DNA of 54,955 nucleotides from Marinifilaceae bacterium (GCA_016936255.1 JAFGYE010000075.1:1-54955); one strand, 5' to 3'; numbered from the stretch's first letter, positions 43,001 to 53,697 are shown. Program-made: numbers and translations. The notes: generated by a model from the sequence alone, not told the origin.

Positions 43001-43375
43001 GTTAGGTTCGATGCCTCTGTACTGTGTGAAAATTTCTGTTACCGGATTAAATCGGGTCAATCCACCTCTTGAGCCAAACCATAAATTTCCAGAATTATCT
43101 TCAATTATCTGTTCGATCCATTTGTAGGAAATACTATTGGTGTTTTCAGGATTACTTCTGTAAATTGTGAAGTTTTTACCATCGTAACGATTCAAGCCAT
43201 CTTCTGTTCCAAACCACATAAATCCTTTTGAGTCTTGAAAAATACAGTAAACAGAGCTCAGAGACAGACCTTCGTTGATGGTAATTCTTTTGAATCGAAT
43301 ATTATTTTGCTGTGAAAAAAGGGTGAGATTACAAAATAGCCCAACAATAAATAGAATCAGTTTCGATCTGGTCAT
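40004..43375 (-). CDS. Two-component propeller sensor histidine kinase (no receiver domain)
   Basis: A protein of 1123 residues. Signal peptide (about 1-21, LTLFSQQ). About fourteen blade repeats (for example FEDSEGIIWVGTRGGLNRY) fill about 25-690, enough for two seven-bladed Reg_prop propellers, then a Y_Y_Y domain (about 730-800). One transmembrane helix (about 850-870) leads to HisKA with phospho-acceptor H908 (ISHDLKNPF), then HATPase_c with N box NLINNAIKFS, G1 DHGIGIA and G2 GTGLGLLL. It lacks the receiver and AraC domains of hybrid BT-type sensors, so a separate response regulator is needed. No such gene is adjacent. Confidence 0.94.
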   Translation of the reverse strand: MTRSKLILFIVGLFCNLTLFSQQNNIRFKRITINEGLSLSSVYCIFQDSKGFMWFGTEDGLNRYDGKNFTIYRSNPENTNSISYKWIEQIIEDNSGNLWFGSRGGLTRFNPVTEIFTQYRGIEPNRQLSNDTITHLFEDHSNRLWIGSLKGITCINTKLGMIEKNEYAKGLNSKINCFLADNNNFWVGSELGLFYYEFEKQSFKEIELPKSDSRWNVTSLVRTDKYLWVGTNNGLLSISRDSLTEDSHNFLSGLHIENISSDSANGLWVATNKALFRKDHSSENFQKAISSFEVTNSLSINTNKPILKSNSEEIWFGTFGSGIYRINPSTNQTSHYTNNSADPQSLSENSINCIYEDRNGIIWIGTFGAGISIYDPQSHKFELLKNNPLSENSLISNFVWSAWEDHNGDLWIGTNNKGISKYIVKRDSFVHYDVRESDNYPYSTIRKVLEDRKNNIWIGTDGEGLFKLNPLTGNKTQYKHIPNDSTSLCDNSVRVIFEDSEGIIWVGTRGGLNRYHEKNHNFTQYKHIEGNTESLSNNFIYSTIYEDSKGLLWIGTYGGGLNIYDKKTNTFKSYQYNENTKDGLSDNVVFSVYEDINGKFWLGTNNKLNCFDAQTGIFSHFGTKEGLPNNVIYGILPDNFGNLWLSTNNGICRFSTQDYSVKNFTVDDGLQSKEFNGGAFHRGKSGKLYFGGVYGLNVIDPNLNLIEERRYNIVLTKLEIHGQEVLVDHSTNKNSNNLIHYSKETDSYYLKKSIAYTDSIELDYDYRFFSIEFSSLSSYSSDKINYTYRLQGLEQKWVNFGNRNYVSYSNLSPGEYIFQVKAQNQDGQWSEHPKELFIEIFPPFYLTWWFILIEIIIGTIITIFIYRFLLNTRTNKLLIQQNERISSTNLQLKELIATKDKFFRIISHDLKNPFTSLLSISEMIQENYDLVEDEEKRTGIQKIHESVKHIYTLLENLLTWSKSQTNKIDFHAEIFNLTDLVEQSICLYKASADKKEIKIVMLNSEKNLAFADQNMCSLIVRNLINNAIKFSEPKSQIEIDIQDKNDFLEVQIIDHGIGIAKENIDKLFRIDLKYKSTGTAGEKGTGLGLLLCKEFAEANGGKIWVESTFGEGSTFYLRIPQSK

Positions 43376-43562
43376 TGGATGTAGAGGTTATAGTTCGTGA
43401 TACAAATTAGTGAAAATTTATGATAGTTTTTAATTTCTGAATTGGCAATTGTGTTTGCCAGCTTTTGTTGAATAAATAATTAACAGAAATTATGCATTTA
43501 TATATAGAATACATACATTTATTACTTGTTAAGTATTAATTAAGTCACAAAAAATTAAACAA

Positions 43563-44348
43563 ATGAAATTAATTAACCTACAAAAACTGGATAGTAGCAA
43601 ATCTGGTTTAAGTAAATTAAAAGTCATTATGGGGATAGGGCTTTTGTTGTTATTATTCTGTCATTCAAGTTTTGGACAAAATACAAGGGGCTTTGCAGGA
43701 TCATCCAATATGATAATTCAAGCAAATTCTATGAAATTGTTTCAAGGGAATGTCGTGAATGATCCAAATTTGCTTAATTTAAGAAGAAAAAAATCACAAA
43801 TTGGATCTTTTTACTTATGTGAAGATTGGAAAAAAGCTGATATCTATCTGGTATCAGATAGTAGTGTTATTAAAGACATGGAAACTCGAATAGATCTGCA
43901 AAGGAGTGAGCTGGAAATTAAGTATAAGGGAGAGGTAAAGGTATTGCCAAGCTATCGGGTAAAAAGTATTGTCTTTACTAATAATGAGGAGTTGTATGTT
44001 ACTGAAAATTTATTGGAATCGACAGAAAAAGGGTTTTATAAGGTATTAATTGATGATGATAATTCTCTGTTATGCAGATATAATACTAAAATACAGCCAT
44101 CAAATTATAACATACAATTGGATGCAGGACAAAAATCGAGTAAGATTATAAAAGAATTTAGTTACTTTGTTTATGAGGGAACCAAATTAATTCAATTGGG
44201 AAAAACGAAAAGTAAATTAAAGAAACAATTTAGTGATCAACCTAAATTGTATGATTTTATTAATCTGAACAAGATTAATCCTAAAAATGAAAAAAGTTTA
44301 ATTTCTTTTGTTAGTTTTTTAAATGAAAATCATTTAAATGCAAACTAA
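43563..44348 (+). CDS. Secreted or anchored protein, hypothetical
   Basis: A protein of 261 residues. A hydrophobic segment (about 21-38, KVIMGIGLLLLLFCHSSFGQ) follows 20 residues at the N-terminus, so it is probably a signal peptide with a long n-region. The remainder is soluble, rich in Lys and Asn, with no family I can recognise (conserved-looking strands such as IGSFYLCEDWKKADIYLVSD). It ends at the terminator at 44379-44406. Confidence 0.6.
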   Translation: MKLINLQKLDSSKSGLSKLKVIMGIGLLLLLFCHSSFGQNTRGFAGSSNMIIQANSMKLFQGNVVNDPNLLNLRRKKSQIGSFYLCEDWKKADIYLVSDSSVIKDMETRIDLQRSELEIKYKGEVKVLPSYRVKSIVFTNNEELYVTENLLESTEKGFYKVLIDDDNSLLCRYNTKIQPSNYNIQLDAGQKSSKIIKEFSYFVYEGTKLIQLGKTKSKLKKQFSDQPKLYDFINLNKINPKNEKSLISFVSFLNENHLNAN

Positions 44349-44378
44349 CTTAAATTGAGTGTTGACTTTTTTCAAACT

Positions 44379-44408
44379 AAAAGTTATCTCATCAGAGGTA
44401 ACTTTTTT
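44379..44408 (+). terminator. Intrinsic terminator of the hypothetical gene at 43563
   Basis: AAAAGTTATCTC at 44379-44390 pairs with GAGGTAACTTTT at 44395-44406 (12 bp with one wobble) around ATCA, followed by T. It lies inside the extended frame of cutC and so supports the cutC start at 44427. Confidence 0.85.
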
Positions 44409-44426
44409 TATTATTACTATTGTAAA

Positions 44427-45179
44427 ATGAAAACATCTCTACTCGAAATATGTTGTTACTCTGTTCAATCAGCGATTATAGCAGAACAGTCTGGTGCAGA
44501 TCGAATTGAATTGTGTGCTGGCGTTCATGAAGGAGGAACTACTCCCAGTGCTTCGTGTATCAAAATAACTAAAGAATCAGTTCGTATTCCTGTGCATGTA
44601 ATTATCAGACCTCGAGGAGCCGATTTCTGCTATTCTGATATTGAGTTTGAGTGTATGAAACTCGATATAAAAAACTGCAAACAAAATGGGGTAAATGGTA
44701 TTGTTTCTGGTGTTTTACTTTCTGATGGAAGTATTGATTTGGAAAGAACTAAGGAACTTATTGATTTGGCAAAACCAATGAATTTCACTTTTCACAGAGC
44801 TTTTGATATGGTGAAGGATTATTTTAAAGCTTTGGAACAATTAATAGAGATGGGAGCCGATCGAATTCTCACATCCGGAGGAGAGCAAACTGCCGAATTG
44901 GGTAAAGATTTACTGAAAGATTTGCTTGAAAAAGCAAGTGGACGGATAGTGATCATGCCGGGAAGTGGAATCAATCATGAAAATATTTTGAGCTTGAAAA
45001 ATAGTACTGGAGCTAGAGAATTTCATTGTTCTGCAAAGTCTTTGGTGAGAGGTAAAATGGAATATCAGAATCCTAAAATTGCAATGGGAGGTGAAGAAAA
45101 TGTACCTGAATTTGAATTTTACGAGGCAGATTCCGAGAAAATTCGTAAAATTGCAGACATCCTAAAAGCCGAGGACTAA
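44427..45179 (+). CDS. cutC: CutC-family protein (copper homeostasis)
   Basis: I use the ATG at 44427 (MKTSLLEICCYSVQSAIIAEQSGADRIELC), since the frame upstream to 44355 runs through a terminator hairpin. Family motifs are present: RIELCAGVHEGGTTPSAS, VHVIIRPRGADFCYSD, FHRAFDM and DRILTSGGE. CutC is a TIM-barrel protein linked to copper tolerance; the biochemical role is unclear. It is followed 18 bases later by the transglutaminase gene, suggesting co-transcription. Confidence 0.93.
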   Translation: MKTSLLEICCYSVQSAIIAEQSGADRIELCAGVHEGGTTPSASCIKITKESVRIPVHVIIRPRGADFCYSDIEFECMKLDIKNCKQNGVNGIVSGVLLSDGSIDLERTKELIDLAKPMNFTFHRAFDMVKDYFKALEQLIEMGADRILTSGGEQTAELGKDLLKDLLEKASGRIVIMPGSGINHENILSLKNSTGAREFHCSAKSLVRGKMEYQNPKIAMGGEENVPEFEFYEADSEKIRKIADILKAED

Positions 45180-45197
45180 TAATTAATTATTTTACTA

Positions 45198-47831
45198 ATG
45201 AGGAAGATTTCTATCCTTCTGCTTAGTCTCATTTTCTTTTGGGGCTGTTCCGATGTACATTTTATCAAAGACAATGTGGTTCGTGTAAAAGTTTCCAAGC
45301 GATTCGAAGAACGAAAAAAAATTGCATCTAATCGATCCGATGAACTTTTCTCAGTATTTCAAGAAAATATTACTACCAAAGAAAATGAAGCATTGCAGTT
45401 TTTATATGCTTACATGCCTTTGTGCGATTTAGCCGATTACAATGGCGATTTCTTCTTAAAACAAGTCAGATCTTCGTTTGAGGCCAGAGAAAGTTTTGAG
45501 TGGGGAAAGCAGGTGCCGGATGAATTGTTTCGCCATTTTGTATTACCATATCGTGTTAATAATGAAAACCTGGATTCGGCCCGATGGGTATTTCTTAAAG
45601 AGTTGAAACCAAGACTAAAAGGCATGTCGATGAAAGAGGCAGTGCTGGAAGTGAATCATTGGTGTCATGAGAAAGTAAATTACGCGCCGACAGATAGCCG
45701 CACAAGCGGGCCTCTTAGCATTGTGAGAACATCTTGGGGAAGATGCGGTGAAGAATCCACATTTACGGTTACAGCTTTGCGATCTGTAGGTATTCCTGCC
45801 AGACAGGTTTATACGCCACGTTGGGCACATAGCGATGATAATCATGCTTGGGTGGAAGTTTGGACGGATGGGAAATGGTCATACTTAGGTGCTTGTGAAC
45901 CAGAACCAGATTTAAATATGGGTTGGTTTACCGAACCTGCCCGCAGGGCAATGCTGGTTCATACCAAAGTGTTTGGTGATTTTGAGGGAGATTATGAAGT
46001 TGTAAAGCGTTCAGATAATTTCACTGAGATTAATGTGGTGGAAAACTACGCTGATGTGAAGAAAATTTATGTGCAGGTCTTCGATCGATCAGGAAACTCA
46101 GTTGAAAATGCAAAAGTAGATTTTGGATTGTATAACTATGCTGAGTTTTATCCAATTGCCAGTAAAAGTACCGATTCTAATGGGTTGGCTTTCCTAACTA
46201 CAGGCTTGGGTGATTTAATGATTTGGGCTGGTAAAGAAGGAGAGTATGCTGGCAGGAAAATCAACGTAAGGCAAACCGATACTCTTCGTTTGGAATTAGG
46301 ACGTGGTTTTTACGGAGAGCAAATTGCCGATTTAAATATGGTTCCTCCGGTAGAGAAAGATCCTTATTCGGTTGATGAGAGTAAAAAGAAGCAAAATGAT
46401 ATTCGCTTGTCTTATGAAGACAGTATGCGAATGCAATATAGAACCACATTTATAGATTCAGTCACGGCCTGTAAATTAGCTGAGGAGAAATCTTTGGATA
46501 ATGAAACCGTCTGGAATTGCTTTAAGAAAAGTCAAGGAAATTGGAAAGAGATTCAAAAATTTATAGAATCAACATCTGCTGGAAATAGTGCTTTTGCATT
46601 AGATCTTCTTGATTTAATTGCTGATAAGGATTTACGTGATACCCGATCTGAAATATTGGAAGATCATTTGAATAATACGATTGAAAAATACAGGTTACAA
46701 GATTACGATTCCAAGGAGCTTTATTTGAAATATGTTTTGAATCCAAGAATCAGCAATGAGTGTTTAATTGCTTACCGCGGATACTTGCAAAAGGCGTTTC
46801 AAGATAAATTTACCGGCGAGCGATCTGAGATAGTTGAGCAAATTAAACAATGGATTTTAGATGAAATACAAATCACCGAAGAGGAGAATTATTACAATTT
46901 GCCAATTACTCCAAAGGGTGTTTATGAGCTGAGAATCTCAAATGCGGAGTCGCGTGATGTATTGTTTGTTGCTCTTTGCAGAAGTTTGGGAATTCCTTCG
47001 CGTTTGGAGCCAGCAGAAAAAACACCGCAGTATTTCGATGGCAAAGAATGGTTGAATGTTTACTTCGAAAAACAAATAGTTAATCAGCCAATTACGGGTT
47101 TTCTGATGTTGAATAAAACTGCAAAGGATTTTGATCCGGCTTATTATATGCATTTTACAATCGGAAAAATGATTGATGGTGTTTATGAAAGTCTTGATTA
47201 TGGCTGGGATTCTAAATTATCTGATTTGCCTTCAAAACTGGAATTGGAAGTCGGGAAATATAGATTGGTAACAGGCAAACGTGGCGCTGATGGAACCGTT
47301 TATGCTCATTTAAATCATTTTGAGATCAAGAAAGATGAGACCTCTAGAATTAATTTGGTGTTTAGGGATCCAAAACTTGAGAGTAAATTACTCGGTCATT
47401 TGAATATGGATAGGAAGCTTATTAATGATAGTGGGGAAGAAGTAAGCCTTAAATCATTAGGAAACAAAGGAAGAATTCTGCTGATGTGGCTGGAGCCGGG
47501 AAAAGAACCAACCCGACATTTAATGGAAGAGTTTAAGGACGTGAAAATGCGGTACAAAGAATGGGATGGGAATATTATTGTTTTGCAGACTGAGGAAATA
47601 GCTGCGGAGAATTTCTCAGAAGCTTTTTTTGCCAATATGCCGTCCAATTATAAGTTGTGTAAAGACAATAATAATGAACTGATTGCATTGGCTAAAAAGG
47701 AGCTGGGTGTTTCTGGTAAAATTGAAAAGCCACTAATTTTGGTTCTAAATTCCGGTGGTGATATTAAATTCTCTTCACGCGGATATAAAATTGGGATTCA
47801 TGAGCATGTGCTCAAAGTTTTGGAAGAATAA
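45198..47831 (+). CDS. Large transglutaminase-like lipoprotein
   Basis: A protein of 877 residues with lipobox LIFFWGC (Cys17). The transglutaminase-like core has Cys183 (WGRCGEES), His216 (DNHAWVEVW) and Asp238 (EPEPDLNMGW), the papain-like catalytic triad. An Ig-like region (about 280-350) follows, and a second, Cys-free transglutaminase-like segment (about 575-625, RDVLFVALCRSLGIPSRLE) lies downstream. The C-terminal part (about 700-875) is unassigned. Such proteins process or bind peptides or glycopeptides at the cell surface. It is co-oriented with cutC at 18 bases. Confidence 0.85.
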   Translation: MRKISILLLSLIFFWGCSDVHFIKDNVVRVKVSKRFEERKKIASNRSDELFSVFQENITTKENEALQFLYAYMPLCDLADYNGDFFLKQVRSSFEARESFEWGKQVPDELFRHFVLPYRVNNENLDSARWVFLKELKPRLKGMSMKEAVLEVNHWCHEKVNYAPTDSRTSGPLSIVRTSWGRCGEESTFTVTALRSVGIPARQVYTPRWAHSDDNHAWVEVWTDGKWSYLGACEPEPDLNMGWFTEPARRAMLVHTKVFGDFEGDYEVVKRSDNFTEINVVENYADVKKIYVQVFDRSGNSVENAKVDFGLYNYAEFYPIASKSTDSNGLAFLTTGLGDLMIWAGKEGEYAGRKINVRQTDTLRLELGRGFYGEQIADLNMVPPVEKDPYSVDESKKKQNDIRLSYEDSMRMQYRTTFIDSVTACKLAEEKSLDNETVWNCFKKSQGNWKEIQKFIESTSAGNSAFALDLLDLIADKDLRDTRSEILEDHLNNTIEKYRLQDYDSKELYLKYVLNPRISNECLIAYRGYLQKAFQDKFTGERSEIVEQIKQWILDEIQITEEENYYNLPITPKGVYELRISNAESRDVLFVALCRSLGIPSRLEPAEKTPQYFDGKEWLNVYFEKQIVNQPITGFLMLNKTAKDFDPAYYMHFTIGKMIDGVYESLDYGWDSKLSDLPSKLELEVGKYRLVTGKRGADGTVYAHLNHFEIKKDETSRINLVFRDPKLESKLLGHLNMDRKLINDSGEEVSLKSLGNKGRILLMWLEPGKEPTRHLMEEFKDVKMRYKEWDGNIIVLQTEEIAAENFSEAFFANMPSNYKLCKDNNNELIALAKKELGVSGKIEKPLILVLNSGGDIKFSSRGYKIGIHEHVLKVLEE

Positions 47832-47850
47832 AGATCCCGTGATCGAATAA

Positions 47851-47886
47851 AAAAATGCCGCTTCAATTATTTGAAGCGGCATTTTT
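47851..47886. terminator. Bidirectional terminator between the transglutaminase and deoB genes
   Basis: AAAAATGCCGCTTCAA at 47851-47866 pairs perfectly with TTGAAGCGGCATTTTT at 47871-47886 around TTAT (16 bp). It ends both convergent transcripts. Confidence 0.93.
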
Positions 47887-47922
47887 ATCTTGAAAATATT
47901 TTGTACTTCTCGGTATAAAAGT

Positions 47923-49104
47923 CTAATTGTAAAGTTCTTTTGCAAAACTGCCTTCTACCTTATTCCCCAATAAAAGTTCTTCAATAGTAGCAGCAATATC
48001 AGTAAAAGAGGTTCTGGTTCCCAAATCAACATTTTGTTTGATATTTTTACCAAACACCATTATTGGAATGTACTCTCTTGTGTGATCAGTTCCAGGGTAA
48101 GTGGGATCACATCCGTGATCGGCAGTCAGAATTAAAATTTCATCGTCCTTTAAATTTGCCTGAATTTGTGGCAAATAACAATCAAATTCCTCCAAAGCAG
48201 CTTTATATCCTTCCGGATTTCTACGATGTCCAAACATCATATCAAAATCGACGAGATTCGTGAAGATCAAACCTTTTGAATCTTCTTTTAAAGCAATCAG
48301 AGTTTTGTTGATTCCATCCTCATTATCCTTATTGGTTCCGCGGGAGTCGGTAATTCCTTGCCCTGCAAAAATATCTTTTGTTTTACCAATACCGATAACA
48401 TCCAATCCGCTTTCGCTTAGGCGATCGAGAACAGTAGGAGCGGGTGGCGTAACAGAATAATCGTGACGATTTGCTGTTCTGGCAAAATTTCCTTCACCGC
48501 TTCCCAGGTACGGACGTGCAATTACACGCGCTACAGGTTCATGTTCGGAGCAAATTTTCAAAGCGATTTCACAGGCCCGGTACAATTCTTCCAAAGGAAT
48601 AATTTCTTCGTGAGCAGCAATCTGAAAAACAGGATCGGCAGAAGTATATACAATCCAGTTCCCAGTTTTCATTTGCTCTTCTCCGTATTCGTCAAGAATA
48701 GCAGTTCCTGAAGCAGGCTTGTTAGCTATTACTTTTCTGCCGGTTCTTTCTTCAAATAATTGAATGGTTTTTTCTGAAAATCCATTCGCATAGGTAGGGA
48801 AAGCACGTTCCAGCTTAACTCCTGCAATCTCCCAGTGACCGGTTGTTGTATCTTTTCCCTTGGAAGCTTCGGCAGCCTTTCCGTAGGCTCCGTTTGTGTT
48901 GTTGCATGATGCAACACCTACAATGTCAGTAAGGTTGCCAAGACCTAGTTTCTGCATATTTGGTAAATTAATACCATTACAATGTTTGGCAATATTTCCA
49001 AATGTATTGGAGCCAACATCTCCAAATTCTTCAGCATCTGGTAAATATCCAACGCCAGCGCTATCCAGCACCACAATTGTAGCGCGTTCTATTTTAGGAA
49101 TCAT
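47923..49104 (-). CDS. deoB: Phosphopentomutase
   Basis: I use the ATG at 49104 (MIPKIERATIVVLDSAGVGYLPDAEEFGD); the frame reaches 49164 but the predicted promoter lies within the extra part. Motifs of the alkaline-phosphatase-like mutase are present: VVLDSAGVG (metal-binding Asp), GKDTTTGHWE (phosphorylated Thr), TSADPVFQIAAHE and TADHGCDPTYPGTDHTREYIPI. It converts ribose 1-phosphate or deoxyribose 1-phosphate to the 5-phosphates during nucleoside salvage. No other deo gene is adjacent. Confidence 0.95.
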   Translation of the reverse strand: MIPKIERATIVVLDSAGVGYLPDAEEFGDVGSNTFGNIAKHCNGINLPNMQKLGLGNLTDIVGVASCNNTNGAYGKAAEASKGKDTTTGHWEIAGVKLERAFPTYANGFSEKTIQLFEERTGRKVIANKPASGTAILDEYGEEQMKTGNWIVYTSADPVFQIAAHEEIIPLEELYRACEIALKICSEHEPVARVIARPYLGSGEGNFARTANRHDYSVTPPAPTVLDRLSESGLDVIGIGKTKDIFAGQGITDSRGTNKDNEDGINKTLIALKEDSKGLIFTNLVDFDMMFGHRRNPEGYKAALEEFDCYLPQIQANLKDDEILILTADHGCDPTYPGTDHTREYIPIMVFGKNIKQNVDLGTRTSFTDIAATIEELLLGNKVEGSFAKELYN

Positions 49105-49161
49105 AAACTTGTGTTTAAAGTGTATAAAATATACTGATGAAGGGTTGTTTAGGTAGTGAGG

Positions 49162-49192
49162 CAAAGGTAAATAAAAAGGCCGGAAAAGTAAA
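49162..49192 (-). promoter_or_regulatory. Predicted promoter of deoB
   Basis: TACCTTTG on the minus strand (49162-49169), an exact TAnnTTTG, with a near-match TTTA at -33 (49189-49192) after 19 bases. It lies 58 bases before the ATG at 49104. Confidence 0.45.
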
Positions 49193-49263
49193 ATAGGAAT
49201 GGCTAAAAAGCCGGAGATTGTATTTTACGGATAGATTTATTATTGGTGAGGCTTAAAAAATAA

Positions 49264-49293
49264 ATCCCCCAGACAATTATATGCCCGGGGGAT
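49264..49293 (-). terminator. Terminator of the ABC-F gene
   Basis: ATCCCCC at 49264-49270 pairs with GGGGGAT at 49287-49293, with an A-rich left flank. It lies 25 bases beyond the ABC-F stop codon. Confidence 0.65.
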
Positions 49294-49317
49294 GAGATAT
49301 AAAGGTTTAATTTAGAC

Positions 49318-51003
<1,686 letters not shown>

Positions 51004-51032
51004 TTAACTTTTAAGTAATTTTTAAAGAAAAG

Positions 51033-51058
51033 AAACCTGTGCAAAAAAAAACAGGTTT
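51033..51058 (-). terminator. Terminator at the end of the TPR kinase gene
   Basis: AAACCTGT at 51033-51040 pairs with ACAGGTTT at 51051-51058 around an A-rich loop and overlaps the stop codon of the minus-strand kinase gene. Confidence 0.6.
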
Positions 51059-53132
51059 AATTTGAATTTGCGTTTGAAGTAAGAATGGATGCAATTTCAT
51101 TTGTATTTTCGGCAGCAGGAATCGTAATCCGGAAGGTTGTTCCCAAATTTAAAGTGCTCTCAACCCATATTTCCCCTTTATTTTGTTCAATAAATTGCTT
51201 GCAGAGCAGTAAACCTAATCCGTTTCCTTTTTCGCCATTGGTTCCAATATAAGATTGAGAATGATCTACTTCAAAAAGATGTGCAATTTGATCTTGAGCA
51301 ATTCCTATCCCGCTATCTTTTATCCAAAGTTCAACGAACTGATCTCTTTGTTTTGCCCCAATAGCAATGATTCCTCCTGCTGGAGTGAATTTCAGTGAGT
51401 TGTTAATTAAGTTACGAATTACTGTATCGAGCATTTGGCGGTCGGCAAAAACAAAAAGGGTTTCTTCAAGTAGTAACTGAAGGTGGATGTTTTTCTGTTT
51501 CGCAACACTCGAATAGGTTCGAAGATTATTTTCTAAAAGTGGTTTAAGAGAGAGAATAACAGGTTTGCAGGGCAGTTTACCTGATTGATTTAAAGACCAG
51601 GATAGAAGATTGTCGGTTAGACTCAATACATTACTTATGCATTCTTCCATGTCGTTGCAGCTTTCCTCGAGTAATTGATATTTCCTTTGCTGAATAAAAA
51701 TTTTGATCAACTGGGCAATATTATATACAGATGCTAAAGGAGAGCGCAGATCGTGCGAAATGATTTGAAACAACCTGTTTTTGGTTTTGTTGGAATCCGA
51801 TAATGCCTCGTTTTTTTGGTCTAAGAGAGTTTTATGCCATTGAATCCTCTCATTTTGCAATTGCAGTAATTGATGTGTTTTTTTATTTCTGTAATACGAA
51901 CGGACAATAAAAATAGCGTAGCCAAGCAGTAAAATCAACAATACTATTAAACTGTTTCGTTGCCACATTTTACTTTTGTTCTCTTTTTCCAATAAAGTAA
52001 TTTGCGTTTCTTTTTTCTCCGATTCGTATTTTTCCTGAATCTCTGCAATCTGTTTTAGATTTTCATGGTTGAAAATACTGTCTTTTAGCAGTTCATACTC
52101 AGAGAAATAGTGCAATGCACTATCCGCTACATGTAAACGTGTGAAAATTTTAAAGAGTTCTTCATTACAATCTTTTTGGTATTCAATGTTTTTGGACTTT
52201 ATAGCAAGAGCAAGAGCCTTTTTGCGATACTCCAATGCATCTTTATAATTGTTTTGCGCATAAAAAACATGAGCAAGACTATTGATGGTAGATATTAAAA
52301 GGTTTTTATTTCCAATTTTTTCTTTTAATTCCAAACTTTGGTTTAAGTATTCCAACGCCATTGAATATTGCCTCATTTCAAAAAAACAAGAGCCTATGTT
52401 GTGATAGGTTTGCGCTAGTTTATACTTATTGGGGGCCTCTTTTAAAACATCAAGATTTTTTTTGTAATAATCTAACGCTTCTTGAAAATTATTCTGAATG
52501 GAAAGTATGTTGGCAATATTCGTATTTGAGGTATACAAGAAAGAAATTTGATTCCGCTCTTTGTAAATTTTTTCAGCCTTGTAATAATATTCCAGGGCTT
52601 TGTTGTGTTTTTTTAAAGCCTTATATATTAGTCCAATACTGTTGTAGGATAAGGGTAGCTCAAAGGTATTGTTGTTGTTTTCGAAATATTCCATACAAGT
52701 AAATAAATCAACAATAGCCAGATTGTATTTATTCATATTTCGATAAACGATTCCTCTGTTTAAATAGGTGTTATTTATACCAAGAGAATCGTTGGATAGT
52801 ATGAATTTATCAAGAGCTTTATTAAAAAAAGATATTGACTGAGTATAGTCTTCCTTACGAAAATGTACTAAAGCAATACGAATGAGGGCATTTCCAGCTC
52901 CTGAGTGGTTTTCGGATTTTTCTGCATACTTTATAGCTTCCTTTGCATAATGAATTGCTTCAACTGGTAATTTTCGATAGTTTTTGCCTGTCCATTCATT
53001 TAAGAATTCAATTTTTAAATGAATGTCTGAAATAGAATCTAATTTTTTGTCAATAGAATCTAAATTCTGAGTAAAAGCTAAGGGCTTTGCTACAAATATA
53101 AATATGATTAATAACAAAACAAGTTTTCTCAT
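51057..53132 (-). CDS. TPR-containing sensor histidine kinase
   Basis: A protein of 691 residues. Signal peptide (about 1-22), then about eight TPR units (about 60-340, e.g. AQTYHNIGSCFFEMRQYSMALEYLNQSLELKEKI), a coiled coil (about 355-385), one transmembrane helix (SLIVLLILLLGYAIFIVRSYY, about 392-412), HisKA with H460 (ISHDLRSPLAS), and HATPase_c (NLINNSLKF, DSGIGIA, GNGLGLLL). It is a periplasmic-TPR histidine kinase without a receiver domain, so its partner regulator is elsewhere. Its kinase core resembles that of the 40004-43375 sensor. Confidence 0.94.
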   Translation of the reverse strand: MRKLVLLLIIFIFVAKPLAFTQNLDSIDKKLDSISDIHLKIEFLNEWTGKNYRKLPVEAIHYAKEAIKYAEKSENHSGAGNALIRIALVHFRKEDYTQSISFFNKALDKFILSNDSLGINNTYLNRGIVYRNMNKYNLAIVDLFTCMEYFENNNNTFELPLSYNSIGLIYKALKKHNKALEYYYKAEKIYKERNQISFLYTSNTNIANILSIQNNFQEALDYYKKNLDVLKEAPNKYKLAQTYHNIGSCFFEMRQYSMALEYLNQSLELKEKIGNKNLLISTINSLAHVFYAQNNYKDALEYRKKALALAIKSKNIEYQKDCNEELFKIFTRLHVADSALHYFSEYELLKDSIFNHENLKQIAEIQEKYESEKKETQITLLEKENKSKMWQRNSLIVLLILLLGYAIFIVRSYYRNKKTHQLLQLQNERIQWHKTLLDQKNEALSDSNKTKNRLFQIISHDLRSPLASVYNIAQLIKIFIQQRKYQLLEESCNDMEECISNVLSLTDNLLSWSLNQSGKLPCKPVILSLKPLLENNLRTYSSVAKQKNIHLQLLLEETLFVFADRQMLDTVIRNLINNSLKFTPAGGIIAIGAKQRDQFVELWIKDSGIGIAQDQIAHLFEVDHSQSYIGTNGEKGNGLGLLLCKQFIEQNKGEIWVESTLNLGTTFRITIPAAENTNEIASILTSNANSN

Positions 53133-53245
53133 ACCAAATTCGATTAAAACTATTGAGCAATTTAAGGTGAAAAAATGAATGATAAAAATCGGATTACTAA
53201 ATTATAAGTTTCCAATATTTATTATTCTTTTGTAAGTACTATTAG

Positions 53246-53602
53246 CTAAGGGTTGGTTGTTTCGGCATCATCATAATTCACATCAGTTCTTTTTTCTTCA
53301 ACAGCATTTACAATTGAGGAACTCAAAGGCGATGAGTCAACTATAAACATACTCACTTTTTTGATTTCTTCTGAAGGTCCTTGTTTTAGCGGAACTGCGA
53401 ATTCAACAATATCCGTTTCTAACGAACCGTTAGTGGTTACAGTAGCTGTTACTGACCATACTTTTTTTCCGTCTATTTCTATAAGTTCTTGTTCTATAGA
53501 ACTAAGTGCATAGTCTTTTGGTAAAGAAACTACGGAATTAATAGTATAAACTCCAGTTGATGCTGATTTTGTAAGGTTTACGAAGGGTTTAAATAATTTC
53601 AT
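53246..53602 (-). CDS. Small hypothetical protein preceded by the conserved leader element
   Basis: A protein of 118 residues with no signal peptide or membrane segment. It has two or three beta strands (YTINSVVSLP, KVWSVTATVTTNG, TDIVEFAVPL) and an acidic tail (VEEKRTDVNYDDAETTNP). I do not recognise it. An unusual feature is upstream: a three-block element (53630-53697) lies 27 bases before its start and is shared with 20902-20972. It sits between the TPR kinase and the aldo/keto reductase. Confidence 0.55.
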   Translation of the reverse strand: MKLFKPFVNLTKSASTGVYTINSVVSLPKDYALSSIEQELIEIDGKKVWSVTATVTTNGSLETDIVEFAVPLKQGPSEEIKKVSMFIVDSSPLSSSIVNAVEEKRTDVNYDDAETTNP

Positions 53603-53629
53603 ATGTTTTTAATTTTAAGTTTTTGCCAT

Positions 53630-53697
53630 ATGGAACTTACCATGCTGGAATAATCATCTCTCTGTGTGTCAGAATATCCTTGGCATGGACGTTTCAT
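53630..53697 (-). repeat. Conserved about 70-bp element, copy 2 (leader of the 118-residue gene)
   Basis: Read on the minus strand: ATGAAACGTCCATG, 26 bases, ATGATTATT, 5 bases, ATGGTAAGTTCCAT. All three blocks match copy 1 at 20902-20972 (36 of 37 bases), with the same 5-base last spacer. The start codon of the 118-residue gene follows 27 bases later; the 14-codon ORF follows copy 1 by 28. It could be a 5' regulatory RNA, an operator pair, or a short mobile element end. Confidence 0.75.
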
